NCBI GenBank assembly: GCA_017425765.1
Contig: JAFOXE010000215.1
Location: 1-12,556 of the forward strand
Length of the DNA: 12,556 nucleotides
From: Paraprevotella sp.
Lineage (GTDB): Bacteria; Bacteroidota; Bacteroidia; Bacteroidales; Bacteroidaceae
Direction of reading: 5' to 3'
How positions within the stretch are numbered: position 1 is the first letter of the stretch; the number at the start of each line of letters is the position of its first letter. The notes under the pieces were generated by a model. That model ran no database searches. It was given only the letters and a program-made list of their open reading frames with translations, and was not told the origin of the DNA. Both the position numbers and the translations under genes were made by a program. Below are positions 1-7,287 of the stretch, piece after piece.

Positions 1-1821
1 GATCTTGCTATTGAGCAAATGAAGAAGTTCATTGTGAAGTCTTACGGCAAGAAGGGCGAAGACGTTGTGAACAAGAACTATGCTGCCGTTGACCGCGGTG
101 GTGAATACCAACAACTTGCTGTAGACGCTGCTTGGGCAAACTTGTCTACCGATGAGAAAGCCGCTAACAACGATCCTGCTTTCATCAACGAGGTAGTTCG
201 TCCTATCAACGCACAAAACGGTGATTTACTGCCCGTTTCTGCATTCAAGGGTCTTGAAGACGGAACATGGCCACAAGGATGTGCTGCCTATGAAAAGCGT
301 GGTGTAGCTCCTTTCGTGCCCACCTGGAATCCTGAGAACTGTATTCAATGTAACAAGTGTGCATACGTATGTCCTCACGCTGCAATCCGTCCGTTTGTTT
401 TGGATGCAGCCGAGATGGAAGGTTTCCAAGCACCAGCAATTGAAATGAAGGCTCCTGCTGCAATGAAGGGCATGAACTTCCGCATCCAAGTAAGTGTACT
501 TGACTGTTTGGGTTGCGGTAACTGTGCCGACGTTTGTCCGGGTAATCCTAAGACCGGTAAGGCTCTTGAGATGGTAGCCCTTGAAGGCGAACTTGACGAA
601 GCAGCAAATTGGGAGTACTGCACTAAGAATGTGAAGAGCAAACAAGACCTTATCGACATCAAGAGCAACGTGAAGAATTCTCAGTTTGCCACTCCATTGT
701 TCGAGTTCTCCGGCGCATGCTCTGGTTGCGGTGAAACTCCTTACGTTAAGTTGATTTCTCAACTCTTCGGCGACCGTGAAATCGTAGCTAATGCCACCGG
801 TTGTTCTTCAATCTACTCTGGCTCTATTCCTTCTACTCCATATACCAAGAACGAAAAGGGTCAAGGTCCCGCATGGGCTAACTCATTGTTCGAAGACTTC
901 TGCGAATTTGGTTTGGGTATGACTTTGGCCAACAAGAAAATGCGTACTCGCATTGCAGATCTTTTGACTGAGGCCATCGCTAGCGAAGAAACTCCTGCTG
1001 AATTCAAGGCTGCTGCACAAGCATGGTTGGACGGTAAGGATGATGCTGACGCAAGCAAGGCTGCTGCGGCTCAATTGAATCCGATGATCGAGGCATGTGC
1101 CGCACAAGGTTGCCCAATCTGCATCAAGTTGCAAGAGTTGACACACTACCTTGTAAAGCGCAGCCAATGGATTATTGGTGGTGACGGTGCTTCATACGAT
1201 ATCGGTTACGGTGGTCTTGACCACGTGATTGCAAGCGGTGAAGACGTGAACATCCTTGTTTTGGACACCGAGGTATACTCTAACACCGGTGGTCAATCTT
1301 CAAAGGCAACTCCTCTTGGTGCCATCGCTAAGTTCGCCGCAAGCGGAAAGCGTATTCGCAAAAAGGATCTTGGTATGATTGCCACAACCTATGGCTACGT
1401 ATATGTGGCTCAGATTGCAATGGGCGCCGACCAAGCACAATGTCTTAAGGCTATCCGCGAGGCAGAAGCTTATCCCGGCCCATCTATCATCATCGCCTAC
1501 GCTCCATGTATCAATCATGGTTTGAAGAAGGGTATGGGCAAGAGCCAAGCCGAAGAAGCTGCTGCCGTTGAATGTGGTTACTGGCATCTATGGCGCTACA
1601 ACCCAGCTTTGGAGGAAGAAGGTAAGAATCCATTCTCATTAGATTCTAAAGAACCTAAGTGGGAAGCCTTCCAAGACTACTTGAAGGGCGAGGTTCGCTT
1701 TGCCTCTGTAATGAAGCAGTATCCAACAGAAGCTGCCGATCTATTCCAAGCTTGCGAGGACATGGCAAAGAAGCGTTATCAAAGCTATATCCGTATGACT
1801 AAGATGGACTGGAGCGAATAA
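1..1821 (+). CDS. nifJ: Pyruvate:ferredoxin (flavodoxin) oxidoreductase, C-terminal half (partial)
   Basis: Oxidises pyruvate to acetyl-CoA and CO2 with coenzyme A and passes electrons to ferredoxin or flavodoxin; a cytoplasmic key enzyme of anaerobic carbon metabolism. The frame is open from the first base, so 606 residues are present, about half of the usual ~1,150-1,200. Counting from the first codon: a ferredoxin-like domain with two CxxCxxCxxxCP 4Fe-4S motifs (Cys114/117/120/124 and Cys169/172/175/179), then the thiamine diphosphate domain. The proximal-cluster cysteines appear as CSGC (240/243), GCSS (268) and APC (503), with spacing close to that known for the single-chain enzyme. The TPP-binding GDG starts at residue 394, with the matching Asn in SNTGGQ at 428. 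No truncation or frameshift is seen within the visible part. A strong terminator follows, so it ends its transcript. Identification is very secure. Confidence 0.97.
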   Translation, partial: DLAIEQMKKFIVKSYGKKGEDVVNKNYAAVDRGGEYQQLAVDAAWANLSTDEKAANNDPAFINEVVRPINAQNGDLLPVSAFKGLEDGTWPQGCAAYEKRGVAPFVPTWNPENCIQCNKCAYVCPHAAIRPFVLDAAEMEGFQAPAIEMKAPAAMKGMNFRIQVSVLDCLGCGNCADVCPGNPKTGKALEMVALEGELDEAANWEYCTKNVKSKQDLIDIKSNVKNSQFATPLFEFSGACSGCGETPYVKLISQLFGDREIVANATGCSSIYSGSIPSTPYTKNEKGQGPAWANSLFEDFCEFGLGMTLANKKMRTRIADLLTEAIASEETPAEFKAAAQAWLDGKDDADASKAAAAQLNPMIEACAAQGCPICIKLQELTHYLVKRSQWIIGGDGASYDIGYGGLDHVIASGEDVNILVLDTEVYSNTGGQSSKATPLGAIAKFAASGKRIRKKDLGMIATTYGYVYVAQIAMGADQAQCLKAIREAEAYPGPSIIIAYAPCINHGLKKGMGKSQAEEAAAVECGYWHLWRYNPALEEEGKNPFSLDSKEPKWEAFQDYLKGEVRFASVMKQYPTEAADLFQACEDMAKKRYQSYIRMTKMDWSE

Positions 1822-1856
1822 CCGCACCGTCTGTTCGTAGACATATTTAATCCATT

Positions 1857-1890
1857 AGGCTCGGTTCTTTAGAAGTACCGAGCCTTTTTC
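1857..1890 (+). terminator. Intrinsic terminator of nifJ
   Basis: Perfect 9-bp inverted repeat AGGCTCGGT (1857-1865) and ACCGAGCCT (1877-1885), an 11-nt loop, then a T run. It lies 36 bp after the nifJ stop and separates it from the cytochrome biogenesis operon. Confidence 0.92.
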
Positions 1891-1912
1891 GTACACGAAA
1901 ATAAATTCTCTC

Positions 1913-1943
1913 TTTGTTCGAGCGTTATTTTCGATTATATTTG
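1913..1943 (+). promoter_or_regulatory. Bacteroidota-type promoter of the ccs operon
   Basis: TTTG at 1913-1916, a 19-bp spacer, then TATATTTG at 1936-1943, an exact match to the Bacteroidota TTTG/TAnnTTTG pattern. The start codon at 1955 is only 11 bp after the -7 box, so the predicted 5' leader is very short, roughly 8 nt. A 9-bp inverted repeat (1896-1904 and 1925-1933) brackets the -33 box. Confidence 0.85.
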
Positions 1944-1954
1944 CTGCACGTAAT

Positions 1955-2827
1955 ATGAAGAACCTATTCCTATATCTATATATAGTCCTCGCCTTTTTGG
2001 TGCAGGCATACATAGGCAATTTCCCGTTGTCTATGATGGTATTCCCGATGAACCTACTTTTGGCTGCCGTATGGATTACCCTTATGGTGTGGCTCTACAC
2101 AAAGATGTCCACAAGTGCATTCACACGTTTTCTATTGTCGCCGGGAACCACGATACATAGTCTTGTTATCGTAATCGTAATGGCCTTGATTATTGGTTTG
2201 TTTCCTCAGCTATCCCCATCCGAGGCTGCGAGTCAAGACACACTCCTTGCTCGTTTGGGTTGCTACGATTTCGTCACCTCATGGCCTTTTCTTGCTGCAC
2301 TATTCTTGTTGCAGACAGTGTTAGGGATGTGCATCCTACGTGGTTGGCGCCATAAAAAACACTTCCGCCCACGCTTTTTCTTTGTTCATGTAGGTTTATG
2401 GCTGGCCCTCTTCGGAGGCTTTTGGGGTGCTGCCGACACTGAAATTTTGCGCATGCCCGTTTATCGCGAAGCTCCCAGCAATGAGGCTTTTCACGAAGAT
2501 GGTCGCCCCACTTTCCTTGCTTATAACCTACAGCTACACGATTTCCAAGTAGACTATTATGCCAATGGCATACCCTCACGATATGCTGCGACACTTTGTG
2601 CTCCTGCCGACACCTTTACTCTTGAAGTCAATCATCCCTACTCCATCCTATGGGGAGAAGATATCTACCTTACGAGCTACGACGTGCAAAAAGGAGCCCA
2701 ATCTCCCTACTGCATAGTACAAATTGTACGCGAGCCTTGGAAGTACGTCACTGCCGCGGGCATCCTACTCTTGTTAATGGGTGCTGTGCTCATCTTCTTT
2801 CGTAAACCTAAACATTCACGCACATGA
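1955..2827 (+). CDS. resB: ResB-like cytochrome c biogenesis protein (compact form)
   Basis: Probable ResB/CcsB partner of CcsA in System II cytochrome c maturation, which brings heme and reduced apocytochrome together on the outer face of the cytoplasmic membrane. The 290 residues give about six hydrophobic segments (roughly 5-22, 29-48, 66-84, 108-129, 141-159, 262-283), with a soluble stretch of about 100 residues between the last two. His68 and His145 lie in or beside membrane segments and are candidate heme ligands. The closing EPWKYVTAAG plus hydrophobic helix is typical of ResB C-termini. It is much shorter than classical ResB proteins (about 400-550 residues). It overlaps ccsA by 4 bp (ATGA), implying translational coupling. 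The assignment rests on topology, the C-terminal pattern and the ccsA neighbour rather than on a catalytic motif. Confidence 0.8.
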   Translation: MKNLFLYLYIVLAFLVQAYIGNFPLSMMVFPMNLLLAAVWITLMVWLYTKMSTSAFTRFLLSPGTTIHSLVIVIVMALIIGLFPQLSPSEAASQDTLLARLGCYDFVTSWPFLAALFLLQTVLGMCILRGWRHKKHFRPRFFFVHVGLWLALFGGFWGAADTEILRMPVYREAPSNEAFHEDGRPTFLAYNLQLHDFQVDYYANGIPSRYAATLCAPADTFTLEVNHPYSILWGEDIYLTSYDVQKGAQSPYCIVQIVREPWKYVTAAGILLLLMGAVLIFFRKPKHSRT

Positions 2828-3609
2828 TTACGTGGAACTCCTTTCTATATTGGGCAATACCTACCTTCGTTCTATCCGTAGTGGGTTCCGTACTCTCGCT
2901 ACGGAGCGAAAAGCGCAGCTATGCCGCTATGTTTGCCACCCTCACTGCAGTGTGTGTGCTTTCCGGTTTTGTAGCCGGTTTATGGACATCCTTAGAACGT
3001 CCCCCTTTGCGCACCATGGGCGAAACCCGCCTATGGTATTCTCTTTTCATGCTCATCGCGGGGTTATTCACCTACATACGTTGGGGGTTCCGATGGATAC
3101 TTTCTTTCTCTACCCTCGTTAGCACGGTGTTCCTTGTCATTAACATTCTACGCCCTGACATTCACGACCGCTCGCTTATGCCGGCCCTACAAAGTCCGTG
3201 GTTTATTCCCCACGTCACCGTCTACATTTTTTCCTATTCAGTTCTGGGTTGTGCTTTTTTATTAGGTCTTTACAATTTGCACTACAAGAAAAAAGATTTA
3301 CTTCCCGTAGCCGACAATCTTGTACACATAGGTCTTTGTTTCCTTACACTCGGTATGCTGTTCGGTTCTCTATGGGCCAAAGAGGCTTGGGGACGTTATT
3401 GGAGTTGGGACCCCAAGGAAACCTGGGCCGTTATCACATGGGTGGGCTATCTTTTGTATATTCATCTACGTCTGATGAGGCCTAAGCTTCGCATTTGGGC
3501 ATGCATACTTTTGATTCTTTCTTTCGTAGGTCTTCAAATCTGTTGGTACGGCATCAACTATCTGCCGTCTGCCCAAAACAGTGTACATGCCTATACTCGA
3601 GGTTCGTAG
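2824..3609 (+). CDS. ccsA: Cytochrome c biogenesis protein CcsA (heme handling, System II)
   Basis: Polytopic membrane protein of the CcsA/CcmC family, which presents heme for covalent attachment to CxxCH motifs of c-type apocytochromes. The 261 residues contain many hydrophobic helices and the diagnostic tryptophan-rich WWD segment WGRYWSWDPKETW at residues 189-201. Histidines flank it at 130 (IPHVTVY, before) and 255 (NSVHAY, after), where the family's external heme ligands are expected; His168 and His214 may be the membrane-embedded ones. The start codon overlaps the resB stop (ATGA), so the two form one operon. The tri-heme peroxidase downstream is a plausible substrate. No nrfHA nitrite reductase genes lie alongside, unlike the arrangement recalled from some Bacteroides genomes. 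Confidence 0.95.
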   Translation: MITWNSFLYWAIPTFVLSVVGSVLSLRSEKRSYAAMFATLTAVCVLSGFVAGLWTSLERPPLRTMGETRLWYSLFMLIAGLFTYIRWGFRWILSFSTLVSTVFLVINILRPDIHDRSLMPALQSPWFIPHVTVYIFSYSVLGCAFLLGLYNLHYKKKDLLPVADNLVHIGLCFLTLGMLFGSLWAKEAWGRYWSWDPKETWAVITWVGYLLYIHLRLMRPKLRIWACILLILSFVGLQICWYGINYLPSAQNSVHAYTRGS

Positions 3610-3650
3610 CGACTCCTCATTTCCACGGCAGTCTAAAAATCTTGTCTTGG

Positions 3651-3684
3651 TTTCATGACCTTGTGTAAGTTTTTTATACTTTTG
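3651..3684 (+). promoter_or_regulatory. Probable promoter of the cytochrome c peroxidase gene
   Basis: TACTTTTG at 3677-3684 is a full match to the TAnnTTTG -7 box. The best upstream candidate, TTTC at 3651-3654, is 22 bp away and only a partial -33 match. The predicted transcript start falls near 3690, giving a leader of about 40 nt before the ATG at 3733. Confidence 0.7.
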
Positions 3685-3732
3685 CATACAAACTATTATT
3701 TTCTATACGCATCACATCTAAATTCAGACTAT

Positions 3733-5118
3733 ATGAAAAAGAAACTTTCTTATTTGTGGATTATACTGCTCATCGTTGCTGTGGCAGCCACATTTACGTA
3801 TCGAATGATGAACTGTCCTCCGGCCGAAGACCTTCCGCTTAACGCTCAAGTCATAAAGATCTTCAAGGATGGAGGATGCATAAGCTGTCATTCCGAGAAT
3901 CCCGAACTTCCTTTCTATGCCGAATTCCCTATGGCCGGCGACATTGTGAAAGCGGATGCCGACTCCGGATACCGTGCTTTCGACATGGCTCCAATGTTGT
4001 TGGCATTGGAACAAGGCCAACTTCCACACCCCGTTGACATGGCCAAAGTGGGCAAGGTTATGGAAGACCAACGCATGCCCATGGCCAAATACTATTTGGT
4101 ACATTGGGGCAGTTCTACCACCGATGCCAAACGCGACATTATTTTGAATTGGCTTACAGAATACCGAAGCACTTACTACGGTGATGGCCTTTCGGGCGAA
4201 CGAGCCGGTGAACCCATACGTCCCATTGCCACTTCCTATTCCGTAAATGAGGATAAGGCAAATTTGGGCTTTATGTTGTATCACGACAAGCGTCTTTCTG
4301 TAGACAACACCGTATCCTGCGCTTCATGCCACGACCTCAGCACCGGTGGTGTCGACAACAAACAATACTCTGAAGGCGTAGAAGGACAAAAAGGTGGTGT
4401 GAACGCCCCTACCGTATACAATGCCGTATACAACTTCGTTCAGTTCTGGGACGGACGCGCCAAAACATTAGCCGATCAGGCTGCAGGACCTCCGCTCAAC
4501 CCCGTGGAAATGGCCTCAACCTCTTTCGACGAAATCATCGCTAAATTGCAACAAGATAAAGAATTTGTAGAAGCTTTCTGTGCACAATACCCAAAAGGCT
4601 TGACACAAGCCACCATTACAGACGCAATTGAACAATTCGAGAAAACGCTCATCACACCGAATGCCCGTTTCGATGCCTACCTCAAGGGCAACAACGAGGC
4701 CATTACAGCACAAGAGCTTCAAGGTTATGAATGGTTCAAGAAGTATGATTGCGCCACATGTCACATTGGTCCTAATGCCGGTGGCATGTCATACGAACTT
4801 ATGGGTTTGCGTAAACATTACTTTGCCGACCGTGGAATGGAATTGACCAACGAAGATAACGGCCGATACAAGGAAACACAACAAGAAAGAGACCGCCATC
4901 GTTTCAAGGTGCCAGGCTTGCGCAACGTGGCTCTAACTTGGCCATACTACCACGACGGAACTCGCACCACATTGACCGAAGCCGTACGCGATATGGGTAC
5001 CTACCAAAGCGGCGTTACGCTTTCCAACGAGGAGGTAGAGGGCATTACCGCCTTCTTGCGTAGCCTTACCGGCGAACATAAAGGTTCTTTACTCACAAAT
5101 CCTAAAGGGGAACAATAA
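3733..5118 (+). CDS. Tri-heme membrane-anchored cytochrome c peroxidase
   Basis: Reduces hydrogen peroxide to water with electrons from the respiratory chain, on the periplasmic side. The 461-residue protein starts with a lysine-rich N-terminus and one hydrophobic segment (about residues 5-24), a signal anchor. Three CxxCH heme sites are visible: CISCH (49-53), CASCH (196-200) and CATCH (340-344). The last two belong to the di-heme CCP/MauG fold; the FWDGRAKTLADQ stretch and VPGLRNVALTWPYYHDG near the C-terminus are characteristic. The first heme lies in an additional N-terminal domain of about 150 residues resembling bacterial heme-binding domains. ATG 3733 is preferred over an in-frame ATG at 3655, which lies upstream of the -7 box and would precede the signal segment with 26 extra residues. 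Its maturation would need System II, encoded just upstream. Confidence 0.93.
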   Translation: MKKKLSYLWIILLIVAVAATFTYRMMNCPPAEDLPLNAQVIKIFKDGGCISCHSENPELPFYAEFPMAGDIVKADADSGYRAFDMAPMLLALEQGQLPHPVDMAKVGKVMEDQRMPMAKYYLVHWGSSTTDAKRDIILNWLTEYRSTYYGDGLSGERAGEPIRPIATSYSVNEDKANLGFMLYHDKRLSVDNTVSCASCHDLSTGGVDNKQYSEGVEGQKGGVNAPTVYNAVYNFVQFWDGRAKTLADQAAGPPLNPVEMASTSFDEIIAKLQQDKEFVEAFCAQYPKGLTQATITDAIEQFEKTLITPNARFDAYLKGNNEAITAQELQGYEWFKKYDCATCHIGPNAGGMSYELMGLRKHYFADRGMELTNEDNGRYKETQQERDRHRFKVPGLRNVALTWPYYHDGTRTTLTEAVRDMGTYQSGVTLSNEEVEGITAFLRSLTGEHKGSLLTNPKGEQ

Positions 5119-5135
5119 TAAACCCTTCCGCATAA

Positions 5136-5186
5136 AAATTGCCGTAGCACTGAGTTTCGCTCTCAATGCCACGGCAATTTCTTTTT
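5136..5186. terminator. Two-way terminator between convergent genes
   Basis: Long hairpin: AAATTGCCGT (5136-5145) pairs perfectly with ACGGCAATTT (5171-5180). The stem continues inward as GCA/TGC and TGAG/CTCA, interrupted by two single mismatches, around a 7-nt loop. T runs follow on both strands (TTTCTTTTT on plus, ATTTTT on minus). It can end both the peroxidase transcript and the minus-strand gene that stops at 5204. Confidence 0.88.
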
Positions 5187-5203
5187 GTACACACTACACC
5201 TTA

Positions 5204-6031
5204 TTATATATATATCTGTTCGCCACACGAAAGATAGGCTATTTGTTCGCCAAGTTCATCCCGCAACCGTTCGTAGGCCTCCATTCCCGTGCAGTGCAGT
5301 GTGTAATACATACACTTTCGCTGTTTCAACTCATCAACGAACCGCTGCATAAAAGTTTCTTCCTCTTCCTTGCTCAGCCCCATCTTCATTAAATGAAATC
5401 CGGCCACCACATGTGTCAATCGTTTCCCGGTCAATTCTTCGGCACGTTGCATGATGTTAATTATACCGGCATGAGCACAACCGGCTATCAGCACCAAATT
5501 GTTTCCTTCGCTTATCAAGACGTTTTGTTCGTCTGTGAAAGGGTCTGCCAAACCATGTTCATCAGCAAAGAGTAATTTGTTTCCGGGCGGACAACACACC
5601 GCCCCCTTTACATTCGAGAACAACCTCACCCCCTTACACACTTCTGTTTCGCCTTCACAAAACCGCCAATCATCGGTCATCAATTCGTCTTTCTGCCACT
5701 GTTTGTCAAGACCTATATAGCTCAACCCTTTGGGTCGCAACGAGTAATGAGGAGCAAAAGCCTGACGGTGCAAATAAATGGGTAAAGCAGGGCGTAACGC
5801 CGTAAGCACACGCAGTCCGCCACCGTGATCATAGTGTCCGTGCGAGAGTATAGCAAAACTCACCTCCGAAAGATCCACGTCCATCCGTTCGGCATTACGT
5901 ACAAACAAATCACTCTGTCCCACGTCGAATAGAAACGCCTCCCCATCGTTGAGCAAAATGTGTAACGACAATCCATGCTCCACAGGAAGACCAAGCGACG
6001 AGGTGTTCTCCACTAATACAGACAGTTTCAT
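5204..6031 (-). CDS. Metallo-beta-lactamase-fold protein, COG1237 (dihydropterin phosphate synthase-like)
   Basis: Metal-dependent hydrolase-fold protein of 275 residues. The HxHxDH metal motif is at 64-69 (SHGHYDHGGG), followed by GCAHAG (184-189, His187), AGFH (210-213) and HCTG (246-249). This order is typical of COG1237, whose archaeal member makes 7,8-dihydropterin-6-methyl-ribofuranosylaminobenzene phosphate in methanopterin synthesis. Bacteria without methanopterin also carry such proteins and their substrate is unknown, so no reaction is claimed. The start at 6031 (MKLSVLVEN) is preferred: the frame stays open to 6145, but those 38 residues look non-coding and the -7 box at 6054-6061 lies inside them. 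No signal peptide, so probably cytoplasmic. Divergent from the hydrolase gene at 6144. Confidence 0.87.
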   Translation of the reverse strand: MKLSVLVENTSSLGLPVEHGLSLHILLNDGEAFLFDVGQSDLFVRNAERMDVDLSEVSFAILSHGHYDHGGGLRVLTALRPALPIYLHRQAFAPHYSLRPKGLSYIGLDKQWQKDELMTDDWRFCEGETEVCKGVRLFSNVKGAVCCPPGNKLLFADEHGLADPFTDEQNVLISEGNNLVLIAGCAHAGIINIMQRAEELTGKRLTHVVAGFHLMKMGLSKEEEETFMQRFVDELKQRKCMYYTLHCTGMEAYERLRDELGEQIAYLSCGEQIYI

Positions 6032-6053
6032 ACCACGGTTTGTTGATTTACTG

Positions 6054-6061
6054 CAAATATA
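6054..6061 (-). promoter_or_regulatory. -7 box of the metallo-hydrolase gene
   Basis: On the minus strand this reads TATATTTG, a full TAnnTTTG match, 22 bp before the chosen start codon at 6031. No good -33 box is visible at the expected distance. Confidence 0.65.
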
Positions 6062-6092
6062 ACATTGTTTCTCGAGATTATCACCGAAGGCG

Positions 6093-6124
6093 ATTGTCCA
6101 TGTCCCAGAAAAAACGTAATATTG
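6093..6124 (+). promoter_or_regulatory. Possible promoter of the alpha/beta hydrolase gene
   Basis: ATTG at 6093-6096, a 20-bp spacer, then TAATATTG at 6117-6124, each one base off the Bacteroidota consensus. It is 19 bp before the ATG at 6144 and would fire away from the divergent promoter at 6054-6061. Confidence 0.5.
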
Positions 6125-6143
6125 TGAAATAAAACAAGCACAC

Positions 6144-6758
6144 ATGAAACTAATCTACTTTCACGGTTTTGGTTCGTCCGGTGCCAGTGGCACGGTAGAA
6201 ACCCTTCGCAAATGCCTTCCTTCAGCCGAAGTCATCGCCCCCGACATTCCGATCGACCCTGTTGAAGCCCTTCCTTATTTGCAGGAACTATGCGAAAAAG
6301 AACAGCCTGACCTTGTAGTGGGTACTAGTATGGGGGGCATGTATGCACAGCAGATGCGCGGTTTTACTCGCATTTGCATCAATCCGGCTTTCAATATGTC
6401 CACCATGAGCAAATCGCTAAAGACCGGCACGTACAAGTTCTTTAACGGGCGAAAAGACCACCAAAAGGAATTTAAAATCACGAAGGAAATTATCCAACAT
6501 CATAATCAAATGGAGCGTGCCCAGTTCAAAAACATCACAGAAACCGACCGCGCCAATTGCTACGGACTATTCGGCATCAACGACACACAAGTAAACTGCC
6601 ACGATTTGTTCAAGAAGCACTACCCCAATGCCATCCGATTCGAGGGTGAGCACCGACTTACCGACAAGGTCATTCACAAAGTTCTGCTACCCCTTATCAA
6701 AGAACTATGGGGCAATGAGAAGTACGAAGAAGCTCGCAAAGAACCACTCCCGTATTGA
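6144..6758 (+). CDS. YqiA/UPF0227-like alpha/beta-hydrolase (putative esterase)
   Basis: Small cytoplasmic serine hydrolase of 204 residues, the usual length for the YqiA family, whose E. coli member is an esterase on short acyl esters; the natural substrate is unknown. It opens with IYFHGFGSS (oxyanion-hole region, residues 4-12). The nucleophile elbow GTSMGG has Ser62, and the other catalytic candidates are Asp147 (GINDTQ) and His170 (GEHRLTD), in the right order and spacing. No signal peptide is present. It stands alone between the divergent metallo-hydrolase gene and the tRNA. Two structured elements follow the stop codon: a pair of identical palindromes and a separate hairpin. Confidence 0.87.
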   Translation: MKLIYFHGFGSSGASGTVETLRKCLPSAEVIAPDIPIDPVEALPYLQELCEKEQPDLVVGTSMGGMYAQQMRGFTRICINPAFNMSTMSKSLKTGTYKFFNGRKDHQKEFKITKEIIQHHNQMERAQFKNITETDRANCYGLFGINDTQVNCHDLFKKHYPNAIRFEGEHRLTDKVIHKVLLPLIKELWGNEKYEEARKEPLPY

Positions 6759-6768
6759 CATTAAAAAC

Positions 6769-6803
6769 ACACCATGGTGTAAGTACCCTCTACACCATGG
6801 TGT
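6769..6803. repeat. Tandem copies of a 12-bp perfect palindrome
   Basis: ACACCATGGTGT occurs at 6769-6780 and again at 6792-6803, separated by 11 bp (centres 23 bp apart, about two helical turns). Each copy is its own reverse complement. Including one more base on each inner side (13 bp), the two copies can also pair with each other into a stem around a 9-nt loop. It begins 11 bp after the hydrolase stop and no T run follows. It could be a protein-binding site or an RNA end structure. Confidence 0.8.
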
Positions 6804-6816
6804 CGTTGCATTTTGG

Positions 6817-6852
6817 CGTAGGTCTTGTTCACACGAGACCTACGTGTGTTTT
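6817..6852 (+). terminator. Probable terminator after the hydrolase gene
   Basis: CGTAGGTCTTGT (6817-6828) pairs with ACGAGACCTACG (6833-6844) as 12 bp with one T-G wobble, around the tetraloop TCAC, followed by TGTGTTTT. The tail is only moderately T-rich. From here to the tRNA promoter near 6966 nothing recognisable was found. Confidence 0.7.
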
Positions 6853-6965
6853 CAGCCCTATCCTCACATCTACGCCTCTATACGATAGATGCGCACCACT
6901 TTTACGCTCAGCTCACACTTTTTTGAAGAAAAAACGAATATTTTTACATGAAAATCTCAAAAACA

Positions 6966-6997
6966 TTTGGAGGAAACAAAATAAATCCATACCTTTG
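6966..6997 (+). promoter_or_regulatory. Promoter of tRNA-Ser
   Basis: TTTG at 6966-6969, a 20-bp spacer and TACCTTTG at 6990-6997, both exact consensus boxes. The mature tRNA begins 41 bp after the -7 box. Confidence 0.85.
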
Positions 6998-7037
6998 CAT
7001 CGCTTTTGAAAACAAGAGCCTCTCTAAGAAGAGTTTT

Positions 7038-7122
7038 GGAGAGATGGTAGAGTGGTCGATTACAGCAGTCTTGAAAACTGCCGTGCTGAGAGGCACCGGG
7101 GGTTCGAATCCCTCTCTCTCCG
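7038..7122 (+). tRNA. tRNA-Ser, anticodon UGA
   Basis: Folds as a class II tRNA. Acceptor GGAGAGA (7038-7044) pairs with TCTCTCC (7115-7121), with discriminator G at 7122. The anticodon stem GCAGT/ACTGC encloses loop CTTGAAA, with anticodon TGA at 7072-7074, reading UCA. A long variable arm (around 7083-7097) is typical of serine tRNAs. The T arm is GGGGG-TTCGAAT-CCCTC. The 3' CCA is not encoded (CTA follows), so it must be added after transcription. Confidence 0.96.
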
Positions 7123-7124
7123 CT

Positions 7125-7163
7125 AAGAGGTCTTGCAAATACTTGCAAGACCTCTTTTCTTTT
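7125..7163 (+). terminator. Terminator of the tRNA-Ser transcript
   Basis: Perfect 14-bp stem, AAGAGGTCTTGCAA (7125-7138) with TTGCAAGACCTCTT (7143-7156), loop ATAC, then TTCTTTTTG. It starts three bases after the tRNA end, so the precursor is essentially one tRNA plus this hairpin. Confidence 0.92.
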
Positions 7164-7287
7164 GTATACTCCATCATACTTATACGTTCATTTTTACATA
7201 CAAAAAAAATCAAGAATGGATATGCAACCGGAAACAACACCACTACACACCAATGAAAGCTAAACAGAACAATCTATACACCTACAG

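Noticed and set aside
226..762. Long open frame of 178 codons opposite nifJ.
   Set aside because: Lies wholly within the well-conserved nifJ coding sequence on the other strand; cysteine-rich low-quality translation typical of an antisense shadow.
3655..3732. Upstream in-frame start for the peroxidase, adding 26 residues.
   Set aside because: That ATG lies before the -7 box at 3677-3684, and the lysine-rich signal anchor begins cleanly at 3733.
6032..6145. N-terminal extension of the metallo-hydrolase up to 6145.
   Set aside because: It contains the promoter -7 box, would overlap the divergent hydrolase start, and its residues do not look like a folded or signal region.
6944..7256. Open frames on both strands across the tRNA-Ser gene.
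   Set aside because: They run through the tRNA and its terminator and have no family resemblance.
7216..7263. Fifteen-codon reading frame ([15 protein letters not shown]) between the tRNA terminator and the peptidase hairpin.
   Set aside because: No promoter box, ribosome-binding site or notable composition; length is within chance.
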